Origin: Aradus depressus
Lineage: Eukaryota; Arthropoda; Insecta; Hemiptera; Aradidae
Assembly: GCA_963662175.1 (NCBI GenBank)
Contig: OY759215.1
Location: 47,819,213-47,883,212 of the forward strand
Length of the DNA stretch: 64,000 nucleotides
Direction of reading: 5' to 3'
This document shows, piece by piece, positions 21,029-31,829 of this stretch. Positions within the stretch are counted from its first letter, which is position 1. The number at the start of each line of letters is the position of its first letter. Made by a program: the position numbers and the translations under genes. A model generated the notes under the pieces. That model had not been told where the DNA came from and searched no databases. It worked only from the letters and a program-made list of their open reading frames with translations.

Positions 21029-21585
21029 GTTGAGATGCAGTTCGGTGAGGTGACGAAGGATGACGCAGGATCTGAATGAACTGCGCCCAGGGGAGAGTGA
21101 CAGTAGAAGGCGAAGTTCTATCACCACTGCGTGCCCGTTACGTCGACCATATGTGCCATGAGTGCAATATTTGCAAACTGTTTATTAAGTTCAGAATCTG
21201 ATTCTGAAGATAACGACGAGGAAGGAATTGGATATTTACATTATCATAAGAAGCTCCCGGAAAGCAGTTGTGTGGAAAAAAGAAAAACCCACGGAGAACT
21301 CATCCTTGAAGATGAATTTTCTTATGAAAAATACAAGAATTATTAACGTGTAACCCGTGAGCAGTTTGTTGAATCGCATGGATTCATCAAGGAGTCAATA
21401 GATGCACCAGATTTTACCCCAATCTATCGTAACTCACGCCGTGAAAGCTGTGAACGAACACAACCTTCGTAGACTCACGAGTCACTTCACGCTGCGTATG
21501 AACATTCGCGGTTGTATTCATTTCTGTCTTTCACAGAAACTCGCGGTGAGTCACCCTGCGTCACCTCACTGAACTGCGTCTCAAC
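21029..21585 (+). mobile_element. Transposon with ~38-bp inverted ends and Harbinger-like frame
   Basis: Left end GTTGAGATGCAGTTCGGTGA and the reversed right end GTTGAGACGCAGTTCAGTGA agree over about 38 bases (21029-21068 and 21547-21585). The interior contains a truncated reading frame, described separately. A target duplication is not clear. Superfamily is inferred from that frame; the ends themselves do not match one I know. Confidence 0.6.
21131..21400 (+). pseudogene. PIF/Harbinger-like transposase N-terminal fragment
   Basis: The frame opens with an acidic stretch (SSESDSEDNDEE) and continues GELILEDEFSYEKYKNY to a stop at 21344-21346. The same frame resumes after the stop as RVTREQFVESHGFIKESI. 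The pattern (L..L..ED...Y..Y.R....F......I) resembles the helical N-terminal region of HARBI1-like transposases. The catalytic DDE part is absent. The call is tentative because similarity is judged by eye. Confidence 0.4.
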
Positions 21586-21639
21586 ATGCGCCCTGCATAA
21601 AAAAACTTCTCCTGTGCCCCTTTCTATGTTCGAATTCTT

Positions 21640-21990
21640 CGAACTTGTGGTGCCAGACTCGATCAAAGGCTTGTACCACATCGAGAAAGGCATCCATGCA
21701 ATATTGCTTGCATTCTAATGTGTTAGATATGTCCAGATATGTTGGGTAGTGGAATGTTGAGGACGAAATACGAACTGACTTGTAGGTTAATTGGATTGGG
21801 TGAGATTGAAGAGCAGTCCGTGGTGCCAGACTCGATCAAAGGCTTGTACCGCATCGAGAAAGACATCCATGCAATATTGCTTGCATTCCAATGTGTTAGA
21901 TATGTCCAAGTATGTTGGGTAGTGGAATGTTGAGGACGAAATACGAACTGACTTGTAGGTTAATTGGGTTGGGCGAGATTCAGGAATTTG
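21640..21990 (-). pseudogene. Jockey-like LINE RT fragment, tandem duplicated
   Basis: On the reverse strand both units encode ECKQYCMD.FLD.VQAFDRVWHH, the RT segment around catalytic motif A (FLD...AFD) of Jockey/CR1-type LINEs. Between them HSTTQH matches the upstream F.F....ST.. motif. The units start at about 21647 and 21820, giving a 173-bp direct repeat. The second copy has FLDAVQ in place of FLDVVQ. The order shows a truncated and slightly deleted RT fragment that was then tandemly duplicated. Confidence 0.75.
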
Positions 21991-22258
21991 GATAAAACCT
22001 TTCAATAAGTTTTCAAAGGATATTTGAGAGAAATGGAAGCAAACAAATAGGTAATTAGGAAGAGAGCTTTGTTGAGTTTAGGAATAACAATGGGAAGGGA
22101 TGGAATACTTCCATAGAACTAGAGAGTTGGTAATTCTGTGGACATAGTTGTAGTTGAGGGTGAGAAACTATTTCTTAATACATACCAAAGTGTATTCCTT
22201 TCTGTTGTTTCCGTTGGTCACAATGGAATTATATAAATAAATACTTATATAATATATC

Positions 22259-22577
22259 AGGGCGTCGGTAGCTCAGTGGTATGCGTGCTTGCCTTCTGTG
22301 CTCAAGATCTTGGGTTTGAAACTCGACCCTTAGTTTATTTTATCTGGGAGGTAAAATAAACTGAAGCATGCCATCCTTCGGATGGGACGTTAAGCGATGG
22401 TCCCCGAGCCTGTACGATGTCAGGTACTTGTTAAAGACTCGAATAAAAATTAGGGTAGGCAAAATATAGGATTCCCATAGAAGAATAGTGCTCATGTCCA
22501 CCACACTGACGAAAGAGGATCTGGAAGAAGACGATATGACCTTTTAGTTAAAGCCCGGGCATGAGTCATAATAACAG
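22259..22577 (+). mobile_element. tRNA-derived SINE (family 1), near full length
   Basis: Starts GGGCGTCGGTAGCTCAGTGG (box A region TAGCTCAGTGGTA), then the box B-like TGGGTTTGAAACTC, the body TTATTTTATCTGGGAGGTAA, GGATGGGACGTTAAGCGATG, and the end TTAAAGCCCGGGCATGAGTC. About 320 bp; no long A tail. Confidence 0.9.
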
Positions 22578-22689
22578 CATCACTTCTCCCATTTATTTTT
22601 GCCTTCTTGTTTTGACTACATGTTTAAACTATAATGCGACTCTAAAATATGTTCTATCAAAGGAAGATTCTGATTGAAAGAAGGAATGT

Positions 22690-23130
22690 TAACATAAAGA
22701 ACGCATGTATTATAGATGTCAGAATACATTTCTGCGATCTGTGTGTACATAGTGGAAAGCTAATAAGGACGATGCCTATTAATTTTGAGCCAAATCGACC
22801 AAAAGGAAAGGGGGAATGTATCAGCATAAAATTTCATATTTAAAAAAATTTTAAACCCCAGAAAAAGGCACCCATTAATTTTTCGCGAAACCGACCGATG
22901 GGAAGAGGAGGAGGTTCGACTCAAAATGTCTAACAACTGCTGTTGTAATGAACATTTCGAAACTAAGTTTGGTATCACGATTCACAAGCCCCTACATAAG
23001 TCAAGTATTAATTAACCAAAATGGAAGATTGGTTTTGGAGGGAGAGCGAAAACTTAATTGATTAATTTATATAAAATCGTGCTGGCGAAGTACATTGCCG
23101 GCGATTCACCAACGACGGTTTTTTTGTTGG
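22690..23130 (+). mobile_element. Long-TIR dispersed repeat, copy 3
   Basis: Shows the ~115-bp internal units (ACAACTGCTGTTGTAATGAA) and the end GTGCTGGCGAAGTACATTGC followed by CGGCGATTCACCAACGACGG, as in other copies. Confidence 0.6.
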
Positions 23131-25649
23131 TTTTTCGCGTAGTTGAATTATGATAAATTCATACAAAGCTTGAATTTCATGCTAACTTCACTACATTCAC
23201 TATAATACCAATTTTTTCACAGGAGTCCTCCACCATTGTAAATCCAGTCATGCCTGCTTGGACTTTAACAAAGTAAAAAATATGAAAAAAAAATGTCAAG
23301 CAAGTGTAAAAAAGTATGGATTAAGAGAATAGGATATTAAGATCCTTTTTCCAGCTTAAGACAAAAAAGAATTAAAGAATAAAAGAAAACAATCCTTCAC
23401 GAAGGACCTCTTCAAAAAATTACATTGAGGATCAGCTTGTGTAAGAAATGTTGCGCAACAATGCGCAGTACATTACATAATCTTTCTTCGAAGTAAAAAC
23501 AGAAACTGACAGATAATGGGTTCGTGAAACTCGGGTTCACAAGCTGTCATGCACAAAGCTGTCATATACAGGACTCGCAAGCGAGCAGGCATTCAATGCA
23601 CAAATTAGTGCATTCAATCAGTTCGGTACTATTTGGTATGAGTACGCAGCTTAAAAAAAAAAGTATTAAAGAAAAACCGTGTGAGTCCAATTGGTACTCC
23701 CATAGTTGTGTGTGAACATCGTGTGTGTGTGTGTTCACTGGAATAAAAAAGAAGGTATGAAATTTCAGTAGCAAAATGTTTAATGTCGCAATATTTTATT
23801 TGTTCAATTTTTTTTTTTTTTTTTTTTTTTTTTATAAAAATTAATCCAATCGGCTTAAGATAAATAAAATAAGATACCTATCAAATAACAATATACATTC
23901 CCACATCTGGTGTCACGTCGTGAATGTTGTTGTTCTGTTAAATATGAACATGACACCAAATCCAGCATTGGTTTACAATTTATAATTCATTAAATCCATT
24001 GAATTCGTGTAATTAATAACAATATAATCATCGTTGGAAAATCCGCAATAATTTGAAAATATTAAATTATTTAACTGGTCATTTATTGGAATAGTTTATA
24101 AGCTGGTGTGGCGTCAATAACGTAATGAAGAAAAGACTCACGTAATCACTCTTCAAAGAAACTAACCTTCCTACTCCACAACTTTGCTAGGAGGCGTAGT
24201 GGCTTTGCTGCCCATGATTTAAATGCATTTGCATTTCGTCACAGATTCATGTGATTATTACAGTATGAAATATGGGTGGGGGGAGTGCAAGCTAAAATGT
24301 TTACAAATTAATAAAGGTGAAAATACAATATAATTGTGTAATTCCAATATAATTAGAAAATCCGGAATAATTTTGGAAATATTAAATTATTTTATTCCTC
24401 ACTTATTACTTGAAAATTGTTGACAATAAATTGGAACGAATTTTCACAACACTTGTTAGAATATTTTATAAGCTAAGTGACGTAACACGACAACGAAGTA
24501 AAGACGCAGTCAGAGTTCTGTTCTGTTAAATATGAACATGGGCCAGCCACAAAGAAATTCACCTATCCCTGTCAAAATTTAGCTCAGGTGCGAATTCCGG
24601 TCGCTTTTTCGTCGCAGTTTCATGAGATTATTGCAGTAAAAACGTTTTGGAGCTTGCGAGATAAGATTAAGAACTAATTAGGACTCTACAAAAGTGGCAT
24701 TTGTAACTAAGTGGGGCCCTTGAGGTCCACACGGCAAACTATGTAAACAAAAATGAAAAATTGTAATTGTTGAACTCGGAAATTACATACTGGACTCTCC
24801 GGTAAGAAGAAATTTCTGCAACTGACGATGAAATCAACCTTTGAATGGCAAACAAAATTTAAACACGAAATATAATTGTATCGTGCTCCTCACGTCAACA
24901 AAATACCTTTAGAAATAATCCTATTCGCATCAAATCTCGAAGTAGAAAAATAGTTTCTGACTTTTGAAGTAAACACATGTCCATAGCTTTATAAAAAAAA
25001 TTAATGATAATAATAACAAAGGAAAGTAAGCGAAAATACAATTTTAAAAAAAATATTAGATTCATTCTCTTATTCCTTATTAATATTAGTTTTTTTTTTG
25101 TTTTTTTTTAAACAAATATTATAAAAACTATGAGATGTTATTTGATAATTGCTCTATAGTGACCTTGAAACATAAAAATATAATAATTTTGATTTATATT
25201 TTCTATTGTGATTTATTTGCAATAACTTCCCTATGTGCTGGGAATTTTAAAAAAAAGGACGAGCCATCTCGGGGTTTGCTTAGGGCGGCAGAAAATAAGG
25301 CCAGGCCTGAGGAGAATGTATGTCATTTGACAGAAAATCTCAAATCCAACTCCCCTCCAATCTCTTTGGGGGGATATTTGGTAAGTGTGGTGGTGTGAAT
25401 GAAAGCATTTCTGGATTTTTGTGCCCCACATTGATCTCACATATTGATATACAAACACTACTATACAGAACCTCTAGATAAGATTTCTTGAGAAATTATT
25501 AGATATTCAATATATGAAGACATTTTGAAGCCGACGACATTGGAGAGTCATATAAATAAAATTATGAACTGAGGAAGGGACATAAGAACGTCCCGATATA
25601 ACGTTGAAAAAGGCACCTCTGGAAGAATTATAAAAAAATTATTTGTCAT
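23131..25649. other. Unassigned, with an imperfect ~300-bp direct repeat
   Basis: Two related segments lie at about 23920-24270 and 24340-24650; shared landmarks are TTCTGTTAAATATGAACATG, AAATATTAAATTATTT, TTATAAGCT, and CATG.GATTATT.CAGTA. They look like a diverged repeat pair. There is a T tract at 23806-23833. A run at 25255-25315 (GGGTTTGCTTAGGGCGGCAG) resembles a piece of a hAT end, but no partner was found. No coding frame is convincing. Confidence 0.4.
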
Positions 25650-25930
25650 AATTCCCGGGCTTTAACTACCATGTCATATCGCCTACTACCGGAGCGCTCT
25701 TTCGTGGCACTGTTGGACATGAGCCTCAGTGGGAGCCTGAAATTTTGCCTACCCAGGTTTAGTTATCTAGTATCTGATATAGTACAGGCTCGAGACCATC
25801 GCTTTACGTCCCATCTGAAGAACTGTTTGCTTGAAGTATTTTTTACACTCCCGATAAAATACCTAAAAGCCTCAACCGGATTTCGATCCCGCGATCTTGA
25901 GCTCGTTACTTCTGAGCTACCGGCGCCCTC
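25650..25930 (-). mobile_element. tRNA-derived SINE (family 1)
   Basis: Reverse-strand copy with the end GGGCGCCGGTAGCTCAGAAG, box B variant GGGATCGAAATCC and the 3' part GCCCGGG at the left. An internal stretch is shorter than in the copy at 40052. The plus frame at 25671-25952 is a shadow. Confidence 0.85.
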
Positions 25931-26084
25931 CCACCTATACTGTCATTATTAATATTATTATTTTGTACTCTTTTATTTTCCAGTATTTATTTAGTTAATT
26001 TTTTATTTATTTTATATAATTTTTATTATTTTTAGATATAAGAGTGTAAAAATAAAATAACATTGCTATAAAGATGTATCTTTT

Positions 26085-27266
26085 TTTTTGCGTCGGCGCA
26101 CTTTATGGGCCATTGACGCCAGCACATCTATTATAACTTTGGGGTGACATGTTGCGGCTAGGTCTACCTCCCTGGGTGAGCTCCAACACAGTGGAGTATC
26201 TATTGTAAACGTGCAAGAATCATAGTTCAAGTTTTCAACAAATTTCCACGTTTAATTTTTTTCACATGAAGAAGGCTTCCTGTTGACCATTTTAGTGATG
26301 ATGTCTGTGCGTGTATATGACTGAAACTTTGTGTGCGTTTTAACGCACAAATCGGAGATAGACAACTTGTCAAGGATTTTTTTAAACTTCACACTCTACG
26401 GATGGGATGTGCAACTGAAGATGATATGTACTTGTACTCTTATACTATCTCGCATAGAGTATCAGCCTAATTGCCGTACTACATACATCTCTCTCGTTCC
26501 CACTCTCGTATTTTTTCCTCTTGTTGAACTTTTTTTTGTTTTTGTCTTTGTTTTAATAAGTCATATTATATTATTACTTATTTTCTAATATTTATCTTTT
26601 TAATTTCAATTAATTCTCCTTTCTTATTATTTTTCGTATTATTCTATTTCTTTTCTTCCTTAAAAAATGATGTCGTGCCCCGCTTGCAACTCCTCTGTTA
26701 ACAGAGAAAACAAAAATTCCCTACAGTGTTGTGTCTGCACCTCAATTTACCATGGCGAGTACTGTAATTTCTCATACTGTGAACTAGAGTTTATGAGGTC
26801 GCAAAAGAAGCCCTGGACTTGCATCCCGACATCTGAGCGACCAGCCAGCTCAGTTAGGGCCCCAGGTAAGCAGGACGATGTCCTGTCCTCTTTAGTAGCT
26901 GCCGTGCATAGCCTTTCTCAACAAATTGAGGGAATGAAGGCTGTAATAAAGAAAATACCGTGGATACTGATATTAAATGTATGTATGAGGGTGTGTGTCA
27001 CACATCTCTCAGTGACCCTTCCTGTCATCTATATTTATTTTTGCTATTATTTTTTACTTTATAATTTTAACTTTGTTCCTCATTTATTTTAATATGATTT
27101 GTTTATCCATATTTCTAACTGTTTTTGTTTCTTTAGTTGCTATAGGCCCTTATTGTTTATCTTTTATTTTAACTTGGTTGATACGTGTTCTCTTTTGTTT
27201 ATTTCTTATGTTGTTATTCTTAGGAGACGTATGTCCCCAGAATAAAAATTGTTTTTTTCATTTCAT
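26085..27266 (+). mobile_element. Internally deleted LINE: 5' UTR, ORF1 start, 3' UTR
   Basis: Begins with a GC-richer segment (GCGTCGGCGCACTTTATGGG) acting as a plausible 5' UTR, then the start of a PHD-finger ORF1 at 26667. At about 26955 it switches to a T-rich 3' UTR ending in the family hairpin (27223-27238), AGAATAA and a TTTCATTTCAT tail. All of ORF2 and most of ORF1 are missing, so it is a non-autonomous deletion product rather than a normal 5'-truncated LINE. Confidence 0.65.
26667..27092 (+). CDS. LINE ORF1 N-terminus with PHD-like zinc finger (truncated)
   Basis: The first ~95 residues look genuine: MMSCPACN starts a Cys/His pattern C-x2-C, CCVC, YHGEYC, then PWTC at residues 50-53, i.e. 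a PHD-type zinc finger, followed by a region able to form a coiled coil (SLVAAVHSLSQQIEGMKAVI, residues 72-91). PHD fingers at the N-terminus of ORF1 are known in CR1-group LINEs, where ORF1p binds RNA. After about residue 95 the sequence becomes hydrophobic because the frame runs into the T-rich 3' UTR, and it stops at 27090-27092. The last zinc ligand after PWTC is not obvious. The product, if made, would be a short finger protein lacking the esterase or RNA-binding part. Confidence 0.6.
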   Translation: MMSCPACNSSVNRENKNSLQCCVCTSIYHGEYCNFSYCELEFMRSQKKPWTCIPTSERPASSVRAPGKQDDVLSSLVAAVHSLSQQIEGMKAVIKKIPWILILNVCMRVCVTHLSVTLPVIYIYFCYYFLLYNFNFVPHLF

Positions 27267-27540
27267 ATGAAAATTTTAAAGTCGTTCAAGCAAAAAGTGT
27301 GTTCCAATTTAAACCCGTGAGTGAAAGAGAGATAGAGCTAACGAAGCTAAGGAGATTTGTCGCCCCTACAGAGGATGTCTCCCGAAAGGTCTGGTCAGCA
27401 GGTCTCCGTCTCCACTAATTAGGCCGGCCAAGGCAGCCCTCCCCCCCTCCCCTTCACTGTAATTAAACACTTGCTTTGTTCAATCTCTAACAACATCCTA
27501 CTCAGGTTTCCCTTCACCTCCATTTTGTTTTGTCTCATTT

Positions 27541-27610
27541 ACTAGCTGTATGACCCGGCGTTCCTATTTTGTTATCGCTCATACCAATTCGATACATATT
27601 AGTATTCATA
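27541..27610 (+). mobile_element. Composite repeat start, decayed fragment
   Basis: ACTAGCTGTATGACCCGGCG resembles the 5' end of the composite repeat at 3069; only about 70 bp before the SINE. Confidence 0.35.
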
Positions 27611-27934
27611 TAGGCCCATGGGTGGGAGTTCTATCTACGAAATAAAACTCTCAAAAAAGACATTGTGTCTTCCCACTCTTTTATTTTAGACCTGAACCGG
27701 TTTTCAACACAACAGCGTCATCATTAGTGGTTCATTCCACCCACACAGCACAGCGGTTAAAGGACAACTGGCCATCACACACCACGTCTTTTATTTCTAT
27801 GAGAAATCTCGTCCTACAACATCTTATACTATCACATTCGAAATAAAACTTTCTCCCGGACGAGATTCGAACCCGCAAACGATGGTGAGACCATGCGACC
27901 AAAGCCCTACGCTCTAGCCCGCACGGTCACCAAC
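27611..27934 (-). mobile_element. tRNA-Leu-like SINE (family 2), copy 2, interrupted
   Basis: Same organisation as the copy at 12620, but split by a 189-bp foldback insertion (27650-27838). The SINE sequence CGAAATAAAACT is duplicated on both sides of the insertion. Box B GGGTTCGAATCTC is kept. Confidence 0.8.
27650..27838. mobile_element. Penelope-like foldback, family 2, small copy
   Basis: Starts CTCAAAAAAGACATTGTGTC and ends ATACTATCACATT, the same two ends as the larger element at 47543-48125. It is flanked by a 12-bp target duplication CGAAATAAAACT (27638-27649 and 27839-27850). The left part carries the hammerhead-like motif on the minus strand, with the core changed to CTAATGA. The right part is a plus-strand tail (TCTTTTATTTCTATGAGAAA). 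The centre of the large copy is deleted. Confidence 0.75.
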
Positions 27935-27945
27935 CACGCTTTTTC

Positions 27946-28282
27946 GAAAGTATTGCTCTGGCGTCAGTGGTTTTCTTTGTTTCATTGTACAACGTAATTC
28001 TGAGAGTGACTTTCTTATACCCAGTAAAGCCACTATGAAATGATTTTGGGAGAGGGGAGGGGAGAGAGTCAAAAGTTACCACATAATTCAATTTTTTCTT
28101 TATTTTTATCCTTTTTTATAAAAAAAATAAAACTACCAACGATTCTATGCGATACAATTTTAACATTATATTCAAATATTTCTCAGGGAAATTTCTTTTC
28201 CATTCTTTGGGGCGCTATAACTTTGGCTATGAAAGAACGCTCTGTAGTTAAAGCCCGGGCATGAGCCACAATAACTAACTCT
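27946..28282. mobile_element. MITE (GGACTTTCTTAT family) piece plus SINE 3' end
   Basis: 27951-28080 contains GGCGTCAGTGGTTTTCTTTG and TTCATTGTACAACGTAATTC as in the other MITE copies. 28080-28230 has the adjoining block (GCGCTATAACTTTGGC). 28228-28282 is the 3' end of SINE family 1 (GTTAAAGCCCGGGCATGAGC). Confidence 0.55.
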
Positions 28283-28933
28283 AATTGATAAATTATCTTG
28301 ATGTCATAACCAGTTACATGTTTTGGTTAAACGATAATAAATACTATTATTTAATTTTGTGGGGAGACTTACAAACAACTTCATGTATGGGGGGTCAATT
28401 ATATTAAGTGTTTTCATCAGACATTACAACCCATCATGTATTTTCGCCTTTTGTTTCAATTTCTAGTAAGACAGTTCCCAGAGATAATGACGGGAATCCC
28501 AGTCATATGTCATCCGGAGTCGTATGGAGCCGGAGTCCAGCTGTCAAGTTAATTGTGAATAAGGAAAATATCGCTTACTGGACTAGATGAGTCCAGAGAT
28601 AATTCTTGAGATCCTAGTCAAATAAATTGCTAGGTCTTTAATAACCTAAAATATTTATTGTGACAGTCAAAAATTGGGGGGAAATTATAATGGAATTTAA
28701 GCCCCCAACAGTTGAAAATTAGAGGGGAAAGGAAAAGTTAGTGAATTTAGAATGCCAACCATAAAAATCTGATTTTAAATGGACCCTCCATCAAATTCTG
28801 ATCAACCGTAATTATTAAACAAGAGAGTTCTTTCAAAATTGATCGTGAGAGTAGAATATAAAAAACACATGGAATATGCTCAATAATGATGTTTTATTTA
28901 TAAATAGTCTTATAAGATAACTTTTATAGGCTG
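28283..28933. other. No gene recognised
   Basis: The frame 28408-28590 has no motif. Nothing repetitive was recognised. Confidence 0.35.
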
Positions 28934-29035
28934 TAGACATCATGCCTTTATCAACGACGTCGTATCTCCTAAGAGCGCTCTGGAGTACCTGACATCGTAC
29001 AGGATCGGAACCATCGCTTTACGTTTCATCCGTTA
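28934..29035 (-). mobile_element. SINE family 1 fragment
   Basis: GAGCGCTCTGG, TACCTGACATCGTACAGG and CCATCGCTTTACGT mark an internal, deleted copy. Confidence 0.55.
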
Positions 29036-29702
29036 ATTTTTATTTGTTTTATTATTAATCTTTTAATTTTAACATTATGACTGGAATATTCGAACATGAT
29101 GAAATTTTGACTGATTTTCTTAAAGAGTTTTTCTCTCTTGAGAAAATATTGATTAGTAATATTTTTAATAGATGGGTTTCGTCTTCATTTCTTCGTCTGG
29201 AAACATTCTTCATGAAAAAATGGTTATTTTGGATGAAATTATGGCAGACACACTGAAAGACAAGTCCGTCCATTCCAGGGGCCGATAGAACACATAAAAT
29301 ATGTCACTTCTGAGTTGGAGCGCTTATAAAGTTCCTATCACATCCTTACACCCTGAGATATCATCGCGAAATTGGACAAAATGTGTTCTGTGTTTGGGTA
29401 TTAACTGAATCAAACCTAATTCCCCCTGAAATGTAAAATTCCGTCAAAAACTCATTCTCGAAATTTCGCCCGTCTACAATTCTTCCATTAATTCGAAAAT
29501 TGAAAGACACAATTTATATGAAATGTATGATGAGGGTATTATTGGACTTTCATATACCAACCACACTTTTTCAGATCACTCTCTCAGCCCCTTTCAAATT
29601 CATTTCATACTTTAACCATTAGTAGTGGATATATGAAAGTAATGCTTTGATCAGCTATCTTTGTTGTACACCGTAATTCAGAGAGTTTCTTATATCCACC
29701 AC

Positions 29703-30367
29703 CAGTGCTGGATTACCCAATAGGCCGGACTAGGCCATGGCCTGGGGCCCCCGTCGATGAAGGGCCCCCGTAAAAATCGAAAATGGATTCACACTTATGT
29801 TAAATCGAAATTTCCATCAAAACCCATGTTCACTCATTCTGAACTTAACGAAATTTTGATTCTAGATAATCTTGCAAATGTTTTTCCAAACGTTGAAATT
29901 GCTCTTCACATTTTTTTAACACTCATGATAACAAATTGTTCTGCAGAGCGCTCTTTTTCAAAATTAAAAGGAATCAAAAGCGAGCAAAGAAGCATTATGC
30001 ATCAAGAACTATTAGACATGCTGAGTTTGATGTTCATTGAATCAGTTGTTCTTCATCAAATTGATTTTGAAGACATCATCAATGATTTTAGCGACCTCAA
30101 GTGTAGAAAGAAAGATTTTTAAAGACAAATTTTATATCAACGTTTATATTATAAATTGATATTGTTTATAACATGTTTTTGTAATTTTAGTTCTGAAAAG
30201 AATATATACTTTAACAAAAAATAAAATTTATTTCATGTGTATACCTTAGAAATAATATAAATCCATTGTTAAATGCATAAATAAACATTTTATTGCAGTT
30301 TGTAAAAAAAGGGGGGCCCCAAAAATTTTAAGGGCCTAGGGCCTCCTATTCGCTTAATCAGGCACTG
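29703..30367 (+). mobile_element. hAT transposon deletion derivative
   Basis: 665 bp with inverted ends CAGTGC(T/C)TGATTA (5' CAGTGCTGGATTACC; 3' GCTTAATCAGGCACTG) and a perfect 8-bp target duplication TCCACCAC at 29695-29702 and 30368-30375. Subterminal GGGCCCCC runs occur at both ends. Ends, duplication length and the C-terminal transposase fragment inside all agree on hAT. Most of the transposase gene is deleted. Confidence 0.95.
29757..30122 (+). pseudogene. hAT transposase C-terminal (hATC dimerisation) fragment
   Basis: 121 codons. The region FPNVEIALHIFLTL, then NCSAERSFSKLKGIKSEQR (residues 60-78) and ELLDMLSLMFIE is the hAT C-terminal dimerisation domain, similar to the ZMYM1-like group. 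The intact end (DFEDIINDFSDLKCRKKDF) reaches the natural stop. The ATG lies in the subterminal GC-rich sequence and is not a real start. The BED finger, DDE catalytic residues and most of the RNase H fold are lost. Full-length relatives are about 600-700 residues. Confidence 0.9.
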
Positions 30368-30440
30368 TCCACCACTATTGCCAGTATGAAATGAATTTTA
30401 GCGTGGAGAGTGATATGCAAAAGCGTGTCAATTTTTTTTT

Positions 30441-31317
30441 CACACTTCATTGCTAATCGATATAATAACTTTGAAATACTCCTTCGGAAATTATTTTTTC
30501 TTTTTTGAGAGGCTATAACTTTGGTAGTTTTTCCCATTCCGCATTGAATGCACGAACGAGAAACTTCATCGAATTCGTAGGGGGCTAGAAGGTCCAGCCA
30601 GCCACCTGACTGACCCTCTGGGTCCTTGAAAGACCGCAACCACTTTATAGAGTTGTGGTCGGTTCTAACCGTAAACTAATTCCCATAGAGATAGAAGCGG
30701 AACTGGTGAACTTCTGAATCATCATACTAACATCAACGGGTTTATTTAGTTAAGCCCCCTCTTCTGATCCTCTTCCTTCCCTTAACTAAGCCGATTTGGC
30801 TCAAACTTTATTGTCCTCATGGTTTTTTTATTTATATATAAAATTTAGTGTCGAGTATCTTTTCCTCCCTTCAATCCCTTTCCCTTTGATTTGACTAAAA
30901 ATCAATAGGTGTAGTCTTTATGGATTTTGTCCATACTCTCCATGACAGCTCTCAGCTGATGTGACGACCCACTAGTAGCCCCATGTCTACTATATTTTCC
31001 GACGAAGCATATACTTAACGTTCAATCCTTTGCTTCCCTGGCGATAAAGTATGTATTATTTAAAGCAAAAAGAGAATACTTGACTTTATTAAGCAGGGCC
31101 GGCAAGTGGGCCGTTAGAAGCAGTTGGCATCTCTGGTAAACGATCTTCCATCACCATTTAGATCCGATCTACTTAGAGACTATTCCCTTTTGAAAATCTT
31201 TCCTCTTTAGCCAGTCCATTTTTCATTTTTCTCGGTAAATGGAAAAAATGGAATTTCTCATTTAAAAGTGGAACATAAAAATATGAGTGAGTTTCAGTGA
31301 GCCCTACAAGATATTCT
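30441..31317. other. No gene recognised
   Basis: 30417-30560 continues the block that adjoins the GGACTTTCTTAT MITE. 30830-30960 resembles internal units of the long-TIR repeat. The minus frame 30358-30639 is a shadow. Confidence 0.35.
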
Positions 31318-31438
31318 TTGGGGATGTTCATAAATTATATCATGCAATTTTCGAAAAATGTTGACCCCCTTCCCTCTCACAAATTTAAACCACCCTCCCT
31401 CCTCCCTAGATGCGTTATGTAATTTATGGATAGCCCAT
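31318..31438. mobile_element. Small MITE with TTCATAAATTA ends
   Basis: GGGGATGTTCATAAATTA at the left and TAATTTATGGATAGCCC at the right are inverted copies, with a TTGACCCCCTTCCC body. Sequences of this type are dispersed in many arthropod genomes. A partial relative lies near 48748. Confidence 0.5.
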
Positions 31439-31829
31439 TATGCGCAGTAGGGGTAACTGACCGCTGGTTTTTAGACGTTGCCATGGTTACACTGAATTTT
31501 GAATCGTTGCAGTGACTTGTGGATCTCAACGTAGAAGTGCTTCAAGCAGCCTTCATTTCTCTTTTATTTTAAACCACATTTATTGATATTTTGAGATAAC
31601 TGGATCACAAACCCTATTTACAATTGCATTATATTTTCTCAATTACTCAAATTATGCTTAAATTTATGGCTTTCGACGTTGGAAATTTACCACGGATCAG
31701 ATATTCCCCTTAAAATAGATCCTTGAGAAAGGTATCCAGACTTGCAATATGTTCATAAATTTTAAGACTGCCCATTATAGTGTCGACAGGCTGCAGCTGT
31801 ACAAGGCTATGTATGCTTGCATTTATGTA

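Larger units (their letters stand above)
29530..30440. mobile_element. MITE (GGACTTTCTTAT family), interrupted by hAT element
   Basis: Left part 29530-29694 (GGACTTTCATATACCAACCA...CACCGTAATTCAGAGAGT) and right part 30376-30440 (TATTGCCAGTATGAAATGAA) join across the hAT insertion into the arrangement of the intact copies. Losing the hAT element and one 8-bp duplication restores the repeat order, so the nesting order is clear. Confidence 0.75.

Noticed and set aside
25255..25315. Piece resembling a hAT terminal region (GGGTTTGCTTAGGGCGGCAG)
   Set aside because: No opposite end and no target duplication found, so not listed as an element.
31083..31110. CAGGGCCGGCAAGTGGGCC as a hAT end
   Set aside because: No matching inverted end downstream within a plausible distance.
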